From assembly GCA_963921505.1 (NCBI GenBank), contig OY997393.1, forward strand, positions 6,274,927 through 6,338,926: 64,000 nucleotides of DNA, read 5' to 3'. Of this stretch, positions 10,201 through 25,200 are shown piece by piece; position 1 is the stretch's first letter; each line of letters opens with the position of its first letter. Position numbers and translations under genes: made by a program. The DNA is from Phakellia ventilabrum. Lineage: Eukaryota; Porifera; Demospongiae; Axinellida; Axinellidae. Below the pieces are notes generated by a model. That model was not told where the DNA came from. It searched no databases and saw only the letters and a list, made by a program, of their open reading frames with translations.

Positions 10201-13200
10201 AAGATACCTCTGGAAATCCGATAAATGCTCAAGATGTCACAGCTATCGAGGCTGCCAGTATCACACTGGACACCACAGGCCCTCTGATCGATTCCTTCGA
10301 TCTTGACATTGACAGTGGCATGCTGTACTTGCGCTATCTCGAGCCAGTTGATCCCAATTCTTTCGATCCAACATTCATCACAATCCAGGATGCTCCTCTT
10401 GGCGTCAATACATACAACCTCACTGGAGGGACTCCACTCGAAACAAGCCTGAATGAAACTATTTCCATTATGCTTAGTGATACTGATTTGAATGCAATCA
10501 AAGCCAATATAGATCTTGCTGTTTCCAATGATACCACGTACCTAGCTATCCAACCAGGGGCTCTAATGGACAGCTTTGGCAACCCGGTTGCAGTAGTGCC
10601 AGATGGATCTGCGATTATGGTGACTGTATTCACACCAGACACAACTCCTCCACAAATTCTCACCTTTGAGCTTCGCAACGCAGCAAATGGAGTCGATCTC
10701 ATCCTGCTGGTTGTCTTCTCAGAGACCATAAATGCATCAACGGTAGATCCAACAAGTTTTACTCTCCTGGAAGCTCCCAGTTCAGCAAACAATGTCACTC
10801 TGACTGGTGGTAATGTCACACTGGTCGACTCTCCTGAGATCGAGATTCTAGTAACTGCAGAGGACCTTGCAGCTATCAAAGCTGCATACCCACTCGGGTC
10901 AACAGTCAGTGTCAGCTACCTCAGTGCACTAGCAAACGCTGGCTCTGATATGGTGGATCTGACGTCGCTGGAAGTGCTTCCTGCAGTTGCTGTTCAGGCC
11001 AGAGACATCACCGCTGATCTCATCCCACCAACTTTGTCTGAATTCTCGCTAGACATGGACACAGGAATCCTGTCACTTACTTTCTCCGAGGATGTAATAC
11101 CATCTACACTGGACATCTCCACGATTCTCCTCCAGAATAGCCAGATGAACCCCACCTCCAACTTGACCATAACCAATAGCTCCCTGATAACATCAGCCAT
11201 TGGCCCCGTAATGGATATCCAACTTTCTGACTCAGATCTTGATGCAGTCAAGGTCGACACTACTATTGCCACTTCCTCGGGAAACACGTACATCTCTCTA
11301 GATCGTGGAGTGGTGGAAGACCCCGCAGAGAACCTTGCTTTTGACATCTTGGATACTGGTGCACAGCCGGTTACTGCATTCACAGAAGATCTTACACAAC
11401 CCCGCCTTGTGGCCTTCGATCTAGATATGGATGATGGTACCCTGACCCTTGAATTTGATGAAGCTGTGAACATTCAGACGCTTAACTTTGATCAGATTGA
11501 GATACAGAATACGATGAGTGAACCTAACGTCATTGAAAGGCTGCAGGATATAACACCACCTAGTGTTCCTAATAGCCGCTTATTCACTGCGACTCTGGAT
11601 GTACCAGATCTAATCAACCTGCAGCGTGATATCACAATTGCTGTGGACAGTGCCACGACTTTCTTAGTCATTCTCAACTTTGCCATTCGGGATATGAATG
11701 GCAACTTTGTGGTGAGGATCCCCAACATCGATGCCCTACCTGTGAGAATGTACACACCAGACACAAGCCCTCCGTTTATTACTGGATTCAGCCTAGATCT
11801 TGATGGAGGAACGTTCTCCGTATCTTTTAATGAAGCCCTTCAAAATGTAGCAGTGGCACCAAACTCTCTGCTCTTGTTGGATGCTCCATCGCCAAACACA
11901 ACTATCTACTACAACATTACCGAATCACATGTGGACAACAATAACAATGCTGTCCTGGGAGTTAACTTTAGTCCGACTGAACTTAATAACATCAAGGTTC
12001 TCGATGGTCTTTGCACTGATGCAACCAACTGCTACATTGCGGTTGAAAATGGCACCATACTGGACTTTGTTAACCTACCAAACATCGGTATTCCACCTGA
12101 AGAAGCCATCCAGGCTGATCCCTTCACTCGGGATTCCACATCCCCACAGCTAATTGAGTTTGCAGTTTTCAACCTTCGTGATGAAACATTTACGTTAATT
12201 TTCGATGAGCCAGTTAGAACTAGCGCATTTGATCCCACAGAGGTGATCCTCCAGACCCTATTTGAGAATCCCCTAAGCTCTCTCACTCTCTTCAATGCCA
12301 GCACTGCTGATCCTAATGGTATCAGTGTCACCTTTAATCTCAGTGAGAGCGAGATCAATATGATTAAATCGAACAGACTTGTGTGCTCCAGGAAATACAC
12401 CTGCTATATCAGACTACTCAGTGCTGCCATCAATGATACATCAGATAATCCTGTTCAAATTGTTGATGATACTTTCCCGGGCTTTATTGTAACAGATTTC
12501 ATCCTAGATATCGACAACCCATTTCTGGAAACGTTCACAGTGGACCTGGACGGTGGCACAATGACGCTGACTTTTAATGAGCCTGTTTCTTACCAATCCT
12601 TGCAACCTCTGCAAATTGTTTTTCAATCAGAACTAGATGGTTCCCAGCCTTCTACTGTTACATACAACCTGACTGGAGGCCTCAGCCAAGGACCAGATGG
12701 ACTTGAAATAGGACTCATCTTCAGCGATACGGATCTCTGTGCCTTGAAGGCCAACGAAGGCATTGCTACCAACGTATCCGATACCTACATCTTCTTCAAT
12801 GAGACGCTAGTAACTGACTTGGCTCACGAGCCTCTGAATGTGATATCAGTTCCCAACACGGCTGCTATCCAAGCTGACCAAGTTATTAACGACATCACCC
12901 CGCCTGTGATTACTGAATTCCAAATTGATCTCACCCTAGATCGTCTGCTTCTCACTTTTGACGAGCCGGTTCGAACTTCAACCCTGACAAACCTCACTCT
13001 TTTTACGGTGCACTCTGGAGAGATGCCCACCTTTTCACAGTCGGTCACCCTTCGTGGAGGGCAGGTGGTCACTGCAGAGGACGGAGTCAAGGTGGTGATG
13101 ATAATGCTGTCGGACGAGGATGTCACCACCATCAAGCTGAATACTCTCCTTGCTACCCGACAGGATAACACGTTCCTTTTGGTTGAAGCTGGTGCAATTA

Positions 13201-16200
13201 TGGACACGGCTGATAATCTGAATGCAGAGATGTTGCGTATTCCAGCTTCTGCCTTCGTACCAGATGAAACTAGGCCCCAGCTGCTGGAGTTTTCCTTGGA
13301 TATGAACATAGGGCTATTGAATCTCACTTTTGATGATGTAATGAACATCAGTACATTTGACCCAGGAGCCTTTAGAATCCAAAATGCTCTTCGTGCTACT
13401 GGAGATCGTTACTACACCCTCCAAAGTTCCACAGTCAGCTATAGCAGTTCTGCCAGCTATGATATTATTGTGGACTTCAGTGATGAAGACTTCTTTGGAA
13501 TTAAGAGAGTAGTTGGTCTTGCCAGAGATGAAGCAACCAGCTGGCTCACAATGCAGGCCTTTGCCATTGATGACCTTGACGGCGTGGATGTGCTGGCCAT
13601 AACTGATGGCAAGGCCATCCAGGTCACCAACTACGTTACGGATGATGTACCTCCGGAAGTAGTTTCATTTACACTGGATATAAATTCTGGCGTTTTGAAT
13701 CTGACCCTGAATGACTTTATTGATAGCATGACACCTGTTGTCAGCGATATTGGGATTCAGAATGACACCCTTGTCTCGGACCCAGATGCCATGTTTCAGA
13801 TCACTGGGGGTGAAGTAACTTTGTCAGAGGACGGCAGGACAGTCATCATTGATCTCACCCAAGAAGACTTAAATGCCCTGAATTCCTTGAACGATCTTGC
13901 TACTTCCATCAATAATACCTTTCTAACGATATCCGCTGGAGCAGTCAGTGACTTCTTTGGCAATCCCCTCTTTCCAGGAATCGGAAATGGGATAGCACTC
14001 CAAGCAATTGATTTTGTGGCTGATACCACTCCCATTGAGTTGGACTCTTATACCATAGATCTCAATCTGGGACTTTTATCACTCACATTCAGTGAAACCT
14101 ACTTTCCAGGGAGTTTTAATGTGACAGCAATAACCCTCCAGGGGGTTCAGAATGCATCCCAGAGAACCGACTCCTTCTCCCTCACAGATGAAGCTTCTAC
14201 CACTCTCGTGAGTACCACAGTAGTGGATCTTGTTCTCACTGAAAGTGACCTCAATGCTATAAAAGCAAGGCGGAATGTAGCCACACAAAGAAGCAGCACA
14301 TTTGTATCAGTCACTTCTGGCCTGATCCAAGATGCCAGTCTGAATCCAACGGCTCCCATTTCTGTGCAAAATGGACTACAAGCACTCCAGTACATACCCG
14401 ACAGCATTAGTCCTGAGCTCACCAGCTACTCCTTTGACCTGAATGCTGGCTCCATTGTTCTTACCTTCACTGAGGTAGTGGAGCCGATGTCACTTAACTT
14501 AGGGTCCTTGACGCTTCAGAACCTGGCAGTTTCACCAACTGAGACATACATGCTGAATGGAGGCGACTTTGATCTCACTACCCCATCAAGTGAGATTGTG
14601 ATCTTTTTTGAGGAAACTGAGCTGAATAATATCAAGGAGCTTCGCAATTTGGCCACATCAATGACAGACACTTTCATCACTTACACCAATTCCTTGGTGA
14701 ATGACATGGCCGGAAATCCAGTCATTCCGATGAATGGGCAGCCAGTCTCTTTATTCATTCCAGACAACACCAGTCCAGAACTGATTATGTATTCCATTGA
14801 TATGAATGAGGGCATACTCATCCTTAACTTCACGGAGATTGTTGACGGAAGCTCTCTAGATTTGACTGCTTTTGTGCTCCAGAACAACGAAGACCCACTT
14901 CTGGCCACACAACAGGTGACCCTCCTGAACACTGTCATATCAGAGAGCTCCCCAAGCTATGAAATACCTATTGACAGAGTAGACCTTAATGCCATTAGAC
15001 TGATGCAAGGCCTTGTAACATCCGAACTGGACACGTTTTTGATATTCTCAAATGGTTCAGTCATTGACATTCTCGGAAATGAGATCGTAGGTCCAGACCT
15101 CGGTATCCCTCCCGCTGTCTTTATACCTGATACTACAGGTCCCATTCTAGAAAGCTTTGATCTCGATTTCGGTCTGGGATCTTTGGAACTCAACTTCTCT
15201 GAACCTGTAGATGTGAGCACTTTCCTAGTCACTTCTTTTACGCTGCAAACCAATGACAGTCTGATGTCACTTGATGCATCCAATTCATTTCGCCTGACAC
15301 TTGACAGCTCTGTAATGGGTGCTAACAGTGACATGGTAAGCCTCAGGATCGGTGTGGAAGACTTGAACAGCATCAGAAGCTTTGAGGCCCTAGTGACTTC
15401 TCCTTTTCTCTCGGTGACCTCTACTGCTGTGCAAGATGTGGTAGGTAACCCTACTCAGGTAATACCACCTACTGCTGCTTTGCCTGTGAGGCAAGTGTTG
15501 GTGGATAGCATTGGCCCCATTCTAGAATCTTTTATCCTGGATCTTAACACTGGAGAGCTGTTCATGTCGTTTAGGGAGACCGTCCTTGCAAGCTCGATAG
15601 ACCTTACTCGCTTTTTGTTCCAAGATGCCATGAGTACCCCAACCGAGACGGTAGCACTAACGAGTGGGGATTTCCCCAATGAAAACGACATCAGGATTAC
15701 CATCATGCTCTCTGGTGCAGACCTAGATAGAGTGAAAGTTGCCAATCTTGCCACATCAGTCGCAGACACTTATCTTGCCATTGGGATGGGAGGAACTACT
15801 GATACTGTTGGGAACTTGGGCTTGCCTATTGTTCTTCAAGCAGATGATGTCATCCCAGATACAACCTGTCCAATGCTAGACTCTTTTGATTTTGATCTCA
15901 ATTCGGGAATGATAACCTTGAGCTTCAGTGAAGCTGTAAACATCACCAACTTCATGCTTGATCAAATTGTACTTGCAGAAGAAATGGTGGACACGATTGA
16001 CGTGACAAACTTTAGTCCGTTTGAAAGCATGTTTGACTACACTTCACCCATGGTATTCCGGGACATTGTAATTATCTTGTCTCAAGATGAATTAAATGAG
16101 ATAAAACGGATCCAGGTTTGCCGAGACAACGTGAGCTGCTACCTTTACTTTCCTCAGACAGCCTCTGCAGTGGTCACTGTCACAGACATTGCTGGAAATG

Positions 16201-19200
16201 AAGTTGAATCCATCGACTTCTTCTTGGCAGACCTGGTGTCTCGGTTCACTCCTGATACAACTCCTCCAATGCTAGCTGAGTTTTCAGTCTTTGATTTGGA
16301 CTCTGGCCGAGTTGTTATCAATTTTGATGAAACCATCAATGCTTCGTCCGTAATGCTCTCTGCTATCACACTTATGGACTGGTACTACGTTAGCCCAGAC
16401 CTGGAAACAAGCTATATGCTAATTGATGGTACTATTCTTTCTGACAACAGACGTTTTATTGAGTTTGAAGTGACAATGGAAGACCTTAATGCGATCAAGA
16501 TTGACACACGCCTGTGTACTGATGGAACCACTTGCTGGCTTCGCTTCAGCTCCGAATTTATCACCGACATGGCTGGTAATCCAATTGAAGAAGTCGTGAC
16601 CCGCACAAGTCCCGGGGAATTTGTCTTCACAGAACAAGCTCAGAACTTTACAAACGACATTACCTCACCAGAACTGGTGGCATACACGTTCGATCTAAAC
16701 ACTGGAGTTTTCTCTTTCACTTTCGATGAGCCCATTAACCCCACCACTCTCCAAGCGAGAGCAATCACCTTGCAGAATGCTCCAACTAGCACTTCTCATT
16801 ACAATATTATCACAGGAAACTCCCCATCTGCCGCCCTTCTTCCATCCCTTGATGTCGTCATCGGTGAGTCTGATTTGATTGGAATCAAGGCCCTTGGAGA
16901 CCTGGCTACCAGCATTGACAACACATATGTGACCATCACCTCTGATTTAATTAGAGACACCTCCACCGTTCAGGCAGGTGCAGGTGGCCTAACTGCGAAC
17001 CCAGTCAGGGCCAGGATTGATGGAGTAGATGCATTACAAGCCACTAATTTTACAGAGGATGTCACAAACCCTGTGGCTGCAGAGTTGGTTCTGCTTGACT
17101 TGGATACTGGAAGCTTTCGAATTGACTTCACGGAACCTGTTGACATCCTAACCTTTGTGCCAGGGGGCTTTCACCTACAGTCGGCAATGGATGGCGGAGC
17201 CAATCTCACACTGTCTGGTGGTATTATCAGATACAGCCCAGGTACTTCTGATCTCACAGAAATTGAAGTTCAACTAAGCGATGAAGATTTACGTGACCTG
17301 AAACTCATCATTGATCTAGGAACGGAACAGAGCAACAGTTTCTTTTTCATTGATGCTGATGCTATTCAAGATGTCTCTGGAAACCCAGTTGAGGCCATTG
17401 ACAGCAGCATGGCCCTCCCAGCCTCTGCTTACAACCCAGACGTGACTTTTCCACAACTTATCTACTACTCACTGGATCTTAATATGGGAATACTTCACCT
17501 TAGTTTTGATGATGTAATGCTTGCATCATCCTTTGTAGTCCAGCTTGTCGGCCTGCAAGGCAACGCATCTGGTGGAGACAGCTACAGTCTTACTGGTGGG
17601 GAAGTCACGACAGAGAATGGCTACAACATCACCATTACACTTTCTAATACTGATTTGAATGAGATTAAATCCATGAGAACAATTGCAGCTAACCGAGAAA
17701 CTACTTTTCTCCTGCTCGCCCCTAATGCTGTAACTGATGTGGCTGGTGTTCAGGTCATTGGTCTAACAGAGACCAACGCCTTCCCCGTCTCAGACTACAT
17801 CCCAGATATAACTCGTCCTGAGCTAATAAGTTTCACCTTTGACCTTGGGGCTGAAGTGCTGATGCTCAGTTTCTCTGAAGCTGTTGATACCATCAACTTC
17901 CAGGCAAGCCAAGTCATTCTCCAAAATACTTCGGACATTGACACATTTCTAACAGAACAGTATCAGATCATGGATGGAGCTATATTTAGTACACCAAACA
18001 GAGAGATCTATACATTCTCTCCCTCAGTGGAAGACCTCAACAACATCAAGTCTCTATTTACTCTAGCCACAGAAGAGAACAACACCTATATTGTAATCCC
18101 AGACAGTGTCTTTCAAGACCTCAACGGCAACCCCATTGTTCCTATACTCCAGACCAATGCCTTGGTAGCTACCGACTTTGCTGAAGACATGATGCCTCCT
18201 AGTCTGTCTTCCTATATGTTTGATCTTGACACTGGAATAATCACACTCATTTTTTCAGAATCAATCAATATTGCCACCCTGGATTTTACTGGTATTACCA
18301 TCAGAAATTCAGCCACTCTGGCGGCAACAGAGTACCCACTCACTGGCGGGACCACAGACACAACCGTTGGGAATATAGTTGAACTCCAGCTGACACTAAA
18401 CGACCTAAACAACATCAAGACTCTTGGAGATCTAGCCACATCACTCAGTGATACTTTTCTTTCTATCAGCAGTGGTAGTTATGAAGACACAAGTAGCAAT
18501 CCTGGGGACCCTGTTCCTGCAGTGAATGCCATTCAACCATCTGCGTACACGCCAGACACTACTGCCCCACAGCTCCTCTCCTATGATTTTGATCTTGGTC
18601 TAGGCTTCCTCACACTCTCATTTTCTGAAACCGTGGATCCTAGTATCCTGAATCCCAACACCTTTACAATTCAGAGTGCCCCTGCCTTCCCGGTCGATCA
18701 AGTTACTCTTACTGGAGTCACGACAGAGTCTTCAGTTGGACCGGTGATACAGGCTGTTGTACGCTTGGAAGACCTCAATAGCATCAAACAGACTGCTGGG
18801 TTTGCAACAGCTAGGGGAAACACCTACCTCTCTTTAACCCAAGACACTATCAGTGATACAGCAAGCAACATGGTGATGGCCATCTCCACTAACAATGCCT
18901 TACAGGTGTCCACATTCAGTGCTGACATTATACCTCCAGAGTTGAGTTCGTTCAACCTGGACTTGGACGAAGGCATCCTGACACTGGTATTTGCTGAGAG
19001 TGTCCTTACAGATGAGTCTCTAGATCCTACTACTATTACTCTACAGAGCAGTCAGAGTTTCTCAGCTGAGAACTACACCCTCACTGGAGGAGAATTTCTC
19101 ATGACAGGGCTGCTTTCAATTGTTCCAATCAGAATCACTGAGGGTGACCTGAATGCCATCAAAGACCTGCCGTTGCTGGCAACTTCTTCAGATGCAGTCT

Positions 19201-22200
19201 ATATTTCGATTCTGGAAAATGCCACCAGTGATGTTGATGGAAATCTTTTAATAGGCATTGAACCTCCAAGTGCTATTTTGGTAAATAATTTTACAGAAGA
19301 TACGACCCCTCCTCAACTTCTTGGCTATGAGATTCGACTGATTCAGGAGCCTTTACAGTTCATTTTTACTTTCAGCGAAACCATCAACATTGACTCCCTT
19401 GTAATTACGGATATTCAGTTAAAAGATGGTATTACTTCACTACCTCTAAACGGGACAGCAATTCGAGAGAACCCAACTGTTGTCAGTGTTCGAGTCACAC
19501 CAGAAACTCTAGGAAGTATTAGGAGCATACCTGGTCTCGCTCGGAATATGAGCTCTACTTTAATTGACATAGTTTCTGGTGCCATTCTGGATACCGCTGG
19601 TAATGAAATCGACTCTGTCGTAGATTTTGTCACCACACTGTACAATGCAGATCTCACACCTCCAACCGTTATGGAGTTTACCTTTGACCTCAATAGTGGC
19701 CGAATTACACTGACATTTGATGAAGTAGTGCAGGGAAGTGGCTTGCAGTCATCCCTGTTCACTCTCCTTGATTCACAGAGCTCAGCTAACCAGATTTCCA
19801 TCAATACCACTGGCTTCTCTGTTCTTAGCAACACCGAAGTTCAACTCTTTATTGAAGAAGACACAGTCAACACTATCAAGCTCAATGAATTCCTTGCCAC
19901 TTCAGAAAACACCACATACATTTCCCATGGAGCAGTAATTGTCTGTGACATTGCCAATAACTGTGCAGAAATGCTCACTGATGCAAATGCCCTACAGGTT
20001 AGTAGGTATGTTCCAGACACCACAAGCCCAGAGCTGCAACGATTTGACTTTGATTCGAACACGCAAGAGCTGACATTGTATTTCAGTGAGGTGGTGAATG
20101 CCTCAAGCCTTGATCCCAGGCAGATCACTATCCAAAACGAGAGGGCTCCATTTCCCGACCGGGAGTTTACCCTCACAAGTGGAAATGTGACCAGTTCTAA
20201 TGGCCTAGTGGTGGTCATCGTCTTAGACACTGATGATAAAAACTTCATGAAAGCTCTGGGTAGTATTATTACAACTGCATCCAATACTTTCATCTCTGTT
20301 ACATCCGAACTTGTACTTGATCTGTCGGGCAATTTCGTCCAGGAGATCCGACCTAGGAATGCCCTTGGAGTAAGCAGCTTCAACTCTGATGCTGAGAATC
20401 CAGAAATTCTTAGTGCTAGCTTGGATTTGAACAATGGCATACTAACAATTATTTTTGATGAAACAGTCGACATATCCTCCATCCAAATACCAGAACTTAC
20501 TCTCTCATCCTCAGAAGTTGAGTACTCTCTCGCAGACTCTGAAGTGACCTCCCCCACACCAGATCCTCTCAGTCCTGCTACTGTCACGATTCAGCTCTCT
20601 TCTTCCGACCTCAACACCATCAAACTTGAGCCCCTGTGCTCTGGACTAGTAGCTGCAGATGACTGCTTCCTGTCCTACACCAGCGCCTTTGTCACTGACA
20701 CTGTGGGTGTTCCAGTGATTGAGAGAACTACCTCAAATCCTCTACCTCTGACAGTTGTCCCAGACACCACCGGACCTATGCTCGTGGAATTTGCATCTTT
20801 CAACCTCATGGATTTCACCATTAAATTGCAGTTCAATGAGCCAATACAAGGAAACATAACATCGCAACAAGCATGTATTCAGAGTTTCTTTTCCTCAGTA
20901 GTTTCCTCCCGTTGTCAGCTTCAGGATGCCTTTATAAAGGAAATAAACCAAACTTGCATTACCATCAGTATTTCTGTGGATGATTACAATTGTGTTCTCG
21001 GAGAGCTCGACCTTTGCACTAGTAGGGGGAATTGCTATATACAGCTGAAAGCTGATTTTATTAGGGATTTTGCCGACAATCCAAGCCAAGCAACTGTCGA
21101 TGGATTTCCCGGCTTTGTTGTGACAGAATTAATTATGGATGATATCAACCCTACGCTTGACATGTACAGCCTGGATCTGAATACCGGCATGCTGGTTTTA
21201 TCCTTCAATGAACCAGTCAGAGCCTCTGATTTCAACTTCCAAGGTATAACGATCCAGAGAGCTAACTTGGTGACGAGCCCAGTTGACTACTACCAGTTTT
21301 CAGGAGGATCTACCACTGCCATGGATGGAGACAGAATTGTTATTGTTCAATTAGTTCCGGCAGATTTGAATGAACTGAAACTAAGAGACTTTGCCACTGA
21401 TGACAATGACACCTATCTGGCCCTAGCTGCTGGCAGTATCACAGACACTGCACTTAATCCAGTGGAAGCAATTGGCACTACGAATGCCCTCCAAGTCAGC
21501 AATGTAACAGCCGATGCGTCACCACCTGTACTGATGTCTTTCAGCATCGATACAAATGTTAATACAATTCAGCTGAATTTTGATGAACCAGTCATGCTTA
21601 ACACTATCAACTTTACTGGACTAACCCTTCAGTCAGCAGAAATGACCCCATCTGTTGTGGTCCAGTTGACTCCAGGGCAGGTTCTGAGTACACAGGAGAA
21701 TGTATCCACTATAGCAGTACTGCAGTTGGACCAAGATGATGCTGCAGTCATTAAGCTGAGAGAGGACTTTGCTACAAATCAAACCAACACTTATCTCCTA
21801 ATCGATGCTGGCTCTGTTTATGATACCACGGGAAATGGCATTGAAATGACTGGCCCAGTACAGGCAACGTTCTTTCAACCGGATATCACAAGGCCTGAGC
21901 TGGCTCGATTCTCCATTGACATTCAAGCTGGCGTTCTAAACCTTACATTCACAGATGTTGTTGATGCCAGCACTTTTGATGCGACAGCCATTGCTATTCA
22001 GTCTACAAGAACAGCAGCTCAAGGAGAAGTGGTCTATCTCACCAACTCAACCACAACGGACAGCCCCAATGGATATGTCTTGGAAGTCCAATTATCCCTG
22101 CAGGACTTGCTCAGAATCCGAGATATTCCAAACCTAGCCACAATGCGCATGAATACTTACCTGACGATGCAGGCCTTTGCTATTGATGATGTATTTGGAA

Positions 22201-25200
22201 TTGATGTGCTGGCCATTACAGATGGTAAGGCTATCTTCGCTGCTGAATTCATTCCCGACACAGACCCACCGTTGTTCGAATACTTTGATCTGAACTTGAA
22301 TGATAATCAATTGATTATCAAACTCTCTGACTTGCTATCTGCAGCATCTTTCCAGACTACCTTTCTCAGAATACAGAACAGCACTACTCTCACACCTGAG
22401 GCCTTTCTTAATATTACCGGAGGCATGGTTACTCGACTGAGTGATGGGAGCACCATTTCTCTTCAGTTTTCAGATAACGACCTTGATCAGCTCCTAACAA
22501 TGAGAGATTTGGCCACTTCTCAAATTGATACTTACCTCACTGCTTCTGCTGACTTTGTTGCCGATCTATCTGGTAATCTAGCCCCTCCAGTACCTGCGAC
22601 ACAAGTCCGTATCTTCACACCAGATACCACTGGCCCTAGTGTTGTTAGTTTCAGCCTGGATATGGATTCAGGTATTCTGAGTTTGACTGTGAACAAGCTT
22701 GTGCCAACAAGCACATTTAATCCAACATACATTACTATTGGAGTTTCAAACATCACAGAGTTTCCCGATCGTAGCTACCGACTGACTACCGGCACAAATG
22801 CAATCACAGACGCAGACTCTCGCATTCTCGATATACAACTATCATCTGTTGACCTAAACAGTCTAAAGGCTAACCCATATGTAGCTCTGGCACAATCAAG
22901 TACATATCTGGTCATTTCTGGCCCAGCCTTTGCTGATATTTCAGGCAACCCTGCAATGGAGATTGGAGAGCTAAATGCCAGAAGCTTCACACGAGATATA
23001 TCCCCACCTGAGCTGCAGTCATTTGACCTGGATCTCAATACAGCTGAACTCGTACTCAGCTTTAGCGAAACTGTTGATGCATCTACGCTTCAGCTGCAGG
23101 AGATCACTCTCCAGAGTACTGCAGGAGGCCTTGGAAGTGCTTTTCAACTCACAGATGGTACTGTCACTCAAGACTATGCTGTAGACATAACCGTAGTACT
23201 TATAGAAGCTGATGTATTTGGGCTTCAGTTGCTGAGTGATTTAGCCACTTCCAGTGCAGACACATTCATTTCTTTGTCATCAAATTTGGTCCGAGATTCA
23301 GCAGGAAATCAGATAGTTGCTGTGAGCTCAACCACTGCTATTCCAGTAGGCAACTACACAGGAGACACTACACCACCTGAGTTCCTAAGATTTGATCTTG
23401 ATCTAGACACTGGAGTGCTGAATATTTCTTTCAATGAAGTCATTGACTCGGCTAGTTTTATGCCTGATCTGGTATCCTTCTCGGAATCCAGCACTCCTGT
23501 TGCCGTGATTACCCTTGTCAATGGCAGCGCACCATCTTCTGACAGCGGTTTGGCACTTGAGATCTCCCTCTCTGCCCAGGACCTCAACACACTCAAATCC
23601 AGTAGCACTATCGGACAAGAGACAGGGCAAACGTATCTGTTCTTTGAGGAAGGTGCAGTAACTGATGCTGCCGGGAATAACATCACTGGGTTCACCACGG
23701 CCCAGAGAGTTCGAACACTGATACTGGACAACAGGTCTCCACAACTGATGGAGTTCAACGTGGACATTGGTGCCAGACAGATCGACCTAGTCTTTGATGA
23801 ATTTGTGGATGGTACAACGTTTACTCCTACGGCCTTAACTCTCATCAATGGCACTGCCTCTCCACCTATGTCCTCCTATTACCGGCTTACTTCCTCCAGT
23901 ACAGTGTCTAGTTCCTCTGGAAATATTGTCACCATCTCAATTGGAAATGACGATTTCAACTTCATTTCAGATATTCTGGACTTAGGAACAACAGAAGATG
24001 ACACCTATGCTCTCCTGGATGGTGCAGCAATCTTGGATTTGGCTGGAAACCCTCTTCTAGCTATCAGGCTGCCAACACCCTTCCCAGTAACTACCTTCAG
24101 TGGAGACGTTGAACCCCCGTTCCTGAGAGAATTTTCCATTGATCTCAATGTGGGAACTCTTGAGTTGACATTCTCAGAGGCTGTCAATCTTGCAACTCTG
24201 GACGTGACTGGCATCACTCTTCACAGTATGGAGACTCCTGATCCAGCAAGACAGTTCTTTACCTTGACCACTCCCGGAGGAGTGAGCAGGGATCTTCCAA
24301 ACATCATTGTGCTGACATTATCAACAGCTGATGTCAACAGCATCAAAGTCCAGCGTCAATTGGCCACTAATGAGAACGACACCTACATTTCCCTGACCAG
24401 AAACGTAATCTCAGACACTGCAAACATTCAGTTGCTAGAGATCCCAAGCTCAAATGCTGTAATGGTCTCAGCCTACACTGGTGATATCAACAGGCCCTCT
24501 GTGAGTTCATTCACTTTTGATTTAGACGCCGGAGTTCTGAGGCTAAACTTCAACGAGAGTATCGACGCTTCTAGCATCATGCTGCCCCAGTTTACACTGC
24601 AGAGTATCCCTCTTGTCTCAGGTGTAGCTGTCAACTTGGTCTCGACCACCACACCGACTGAAGACACCGATGCTCTGGTAATCACAGTTTCCAGAGAAGA
24701 CCTAAATGAGATCAAGCGCCTACCGGTATGTACCTCTGATACTGACTGCTATATCTCATTTCCTGAAACTGTCGTAATGGATACTTCTGGAAACCCAATC
24801 CTGGCAATTCTTCCCGATGATGCACAACTGGTTACCAACTTCACTGCTGACACGACAGCTCCAGAATTTGAATCTTTTGTGATATTTGATCGAGATGAAG
24901 GTTTCCTAACATTGAGCTTTACGGAAACAGTCAATGTAACTTCTTTACAGATTACAGAACTTCGCCTCCAAGACCTTCCCGATGCCCCAGTCCAAGCCAT
25001 GCACACATTCACCGGGGGGAACTTTTTGAGAGAGAATAGTGATGTTATTATGATCAATATCACTACTGCAGACCTGAATGCTATCAAAGCTGAGGAAGCG
25101 CTGTGTGAACAGACCCAATTCCAGTGCTGGATTCGTTATACTTCTGCTCTGATTTCCGATATGGCTGGTAACCCGATCACTCCCGCTGTAGATACTCCCT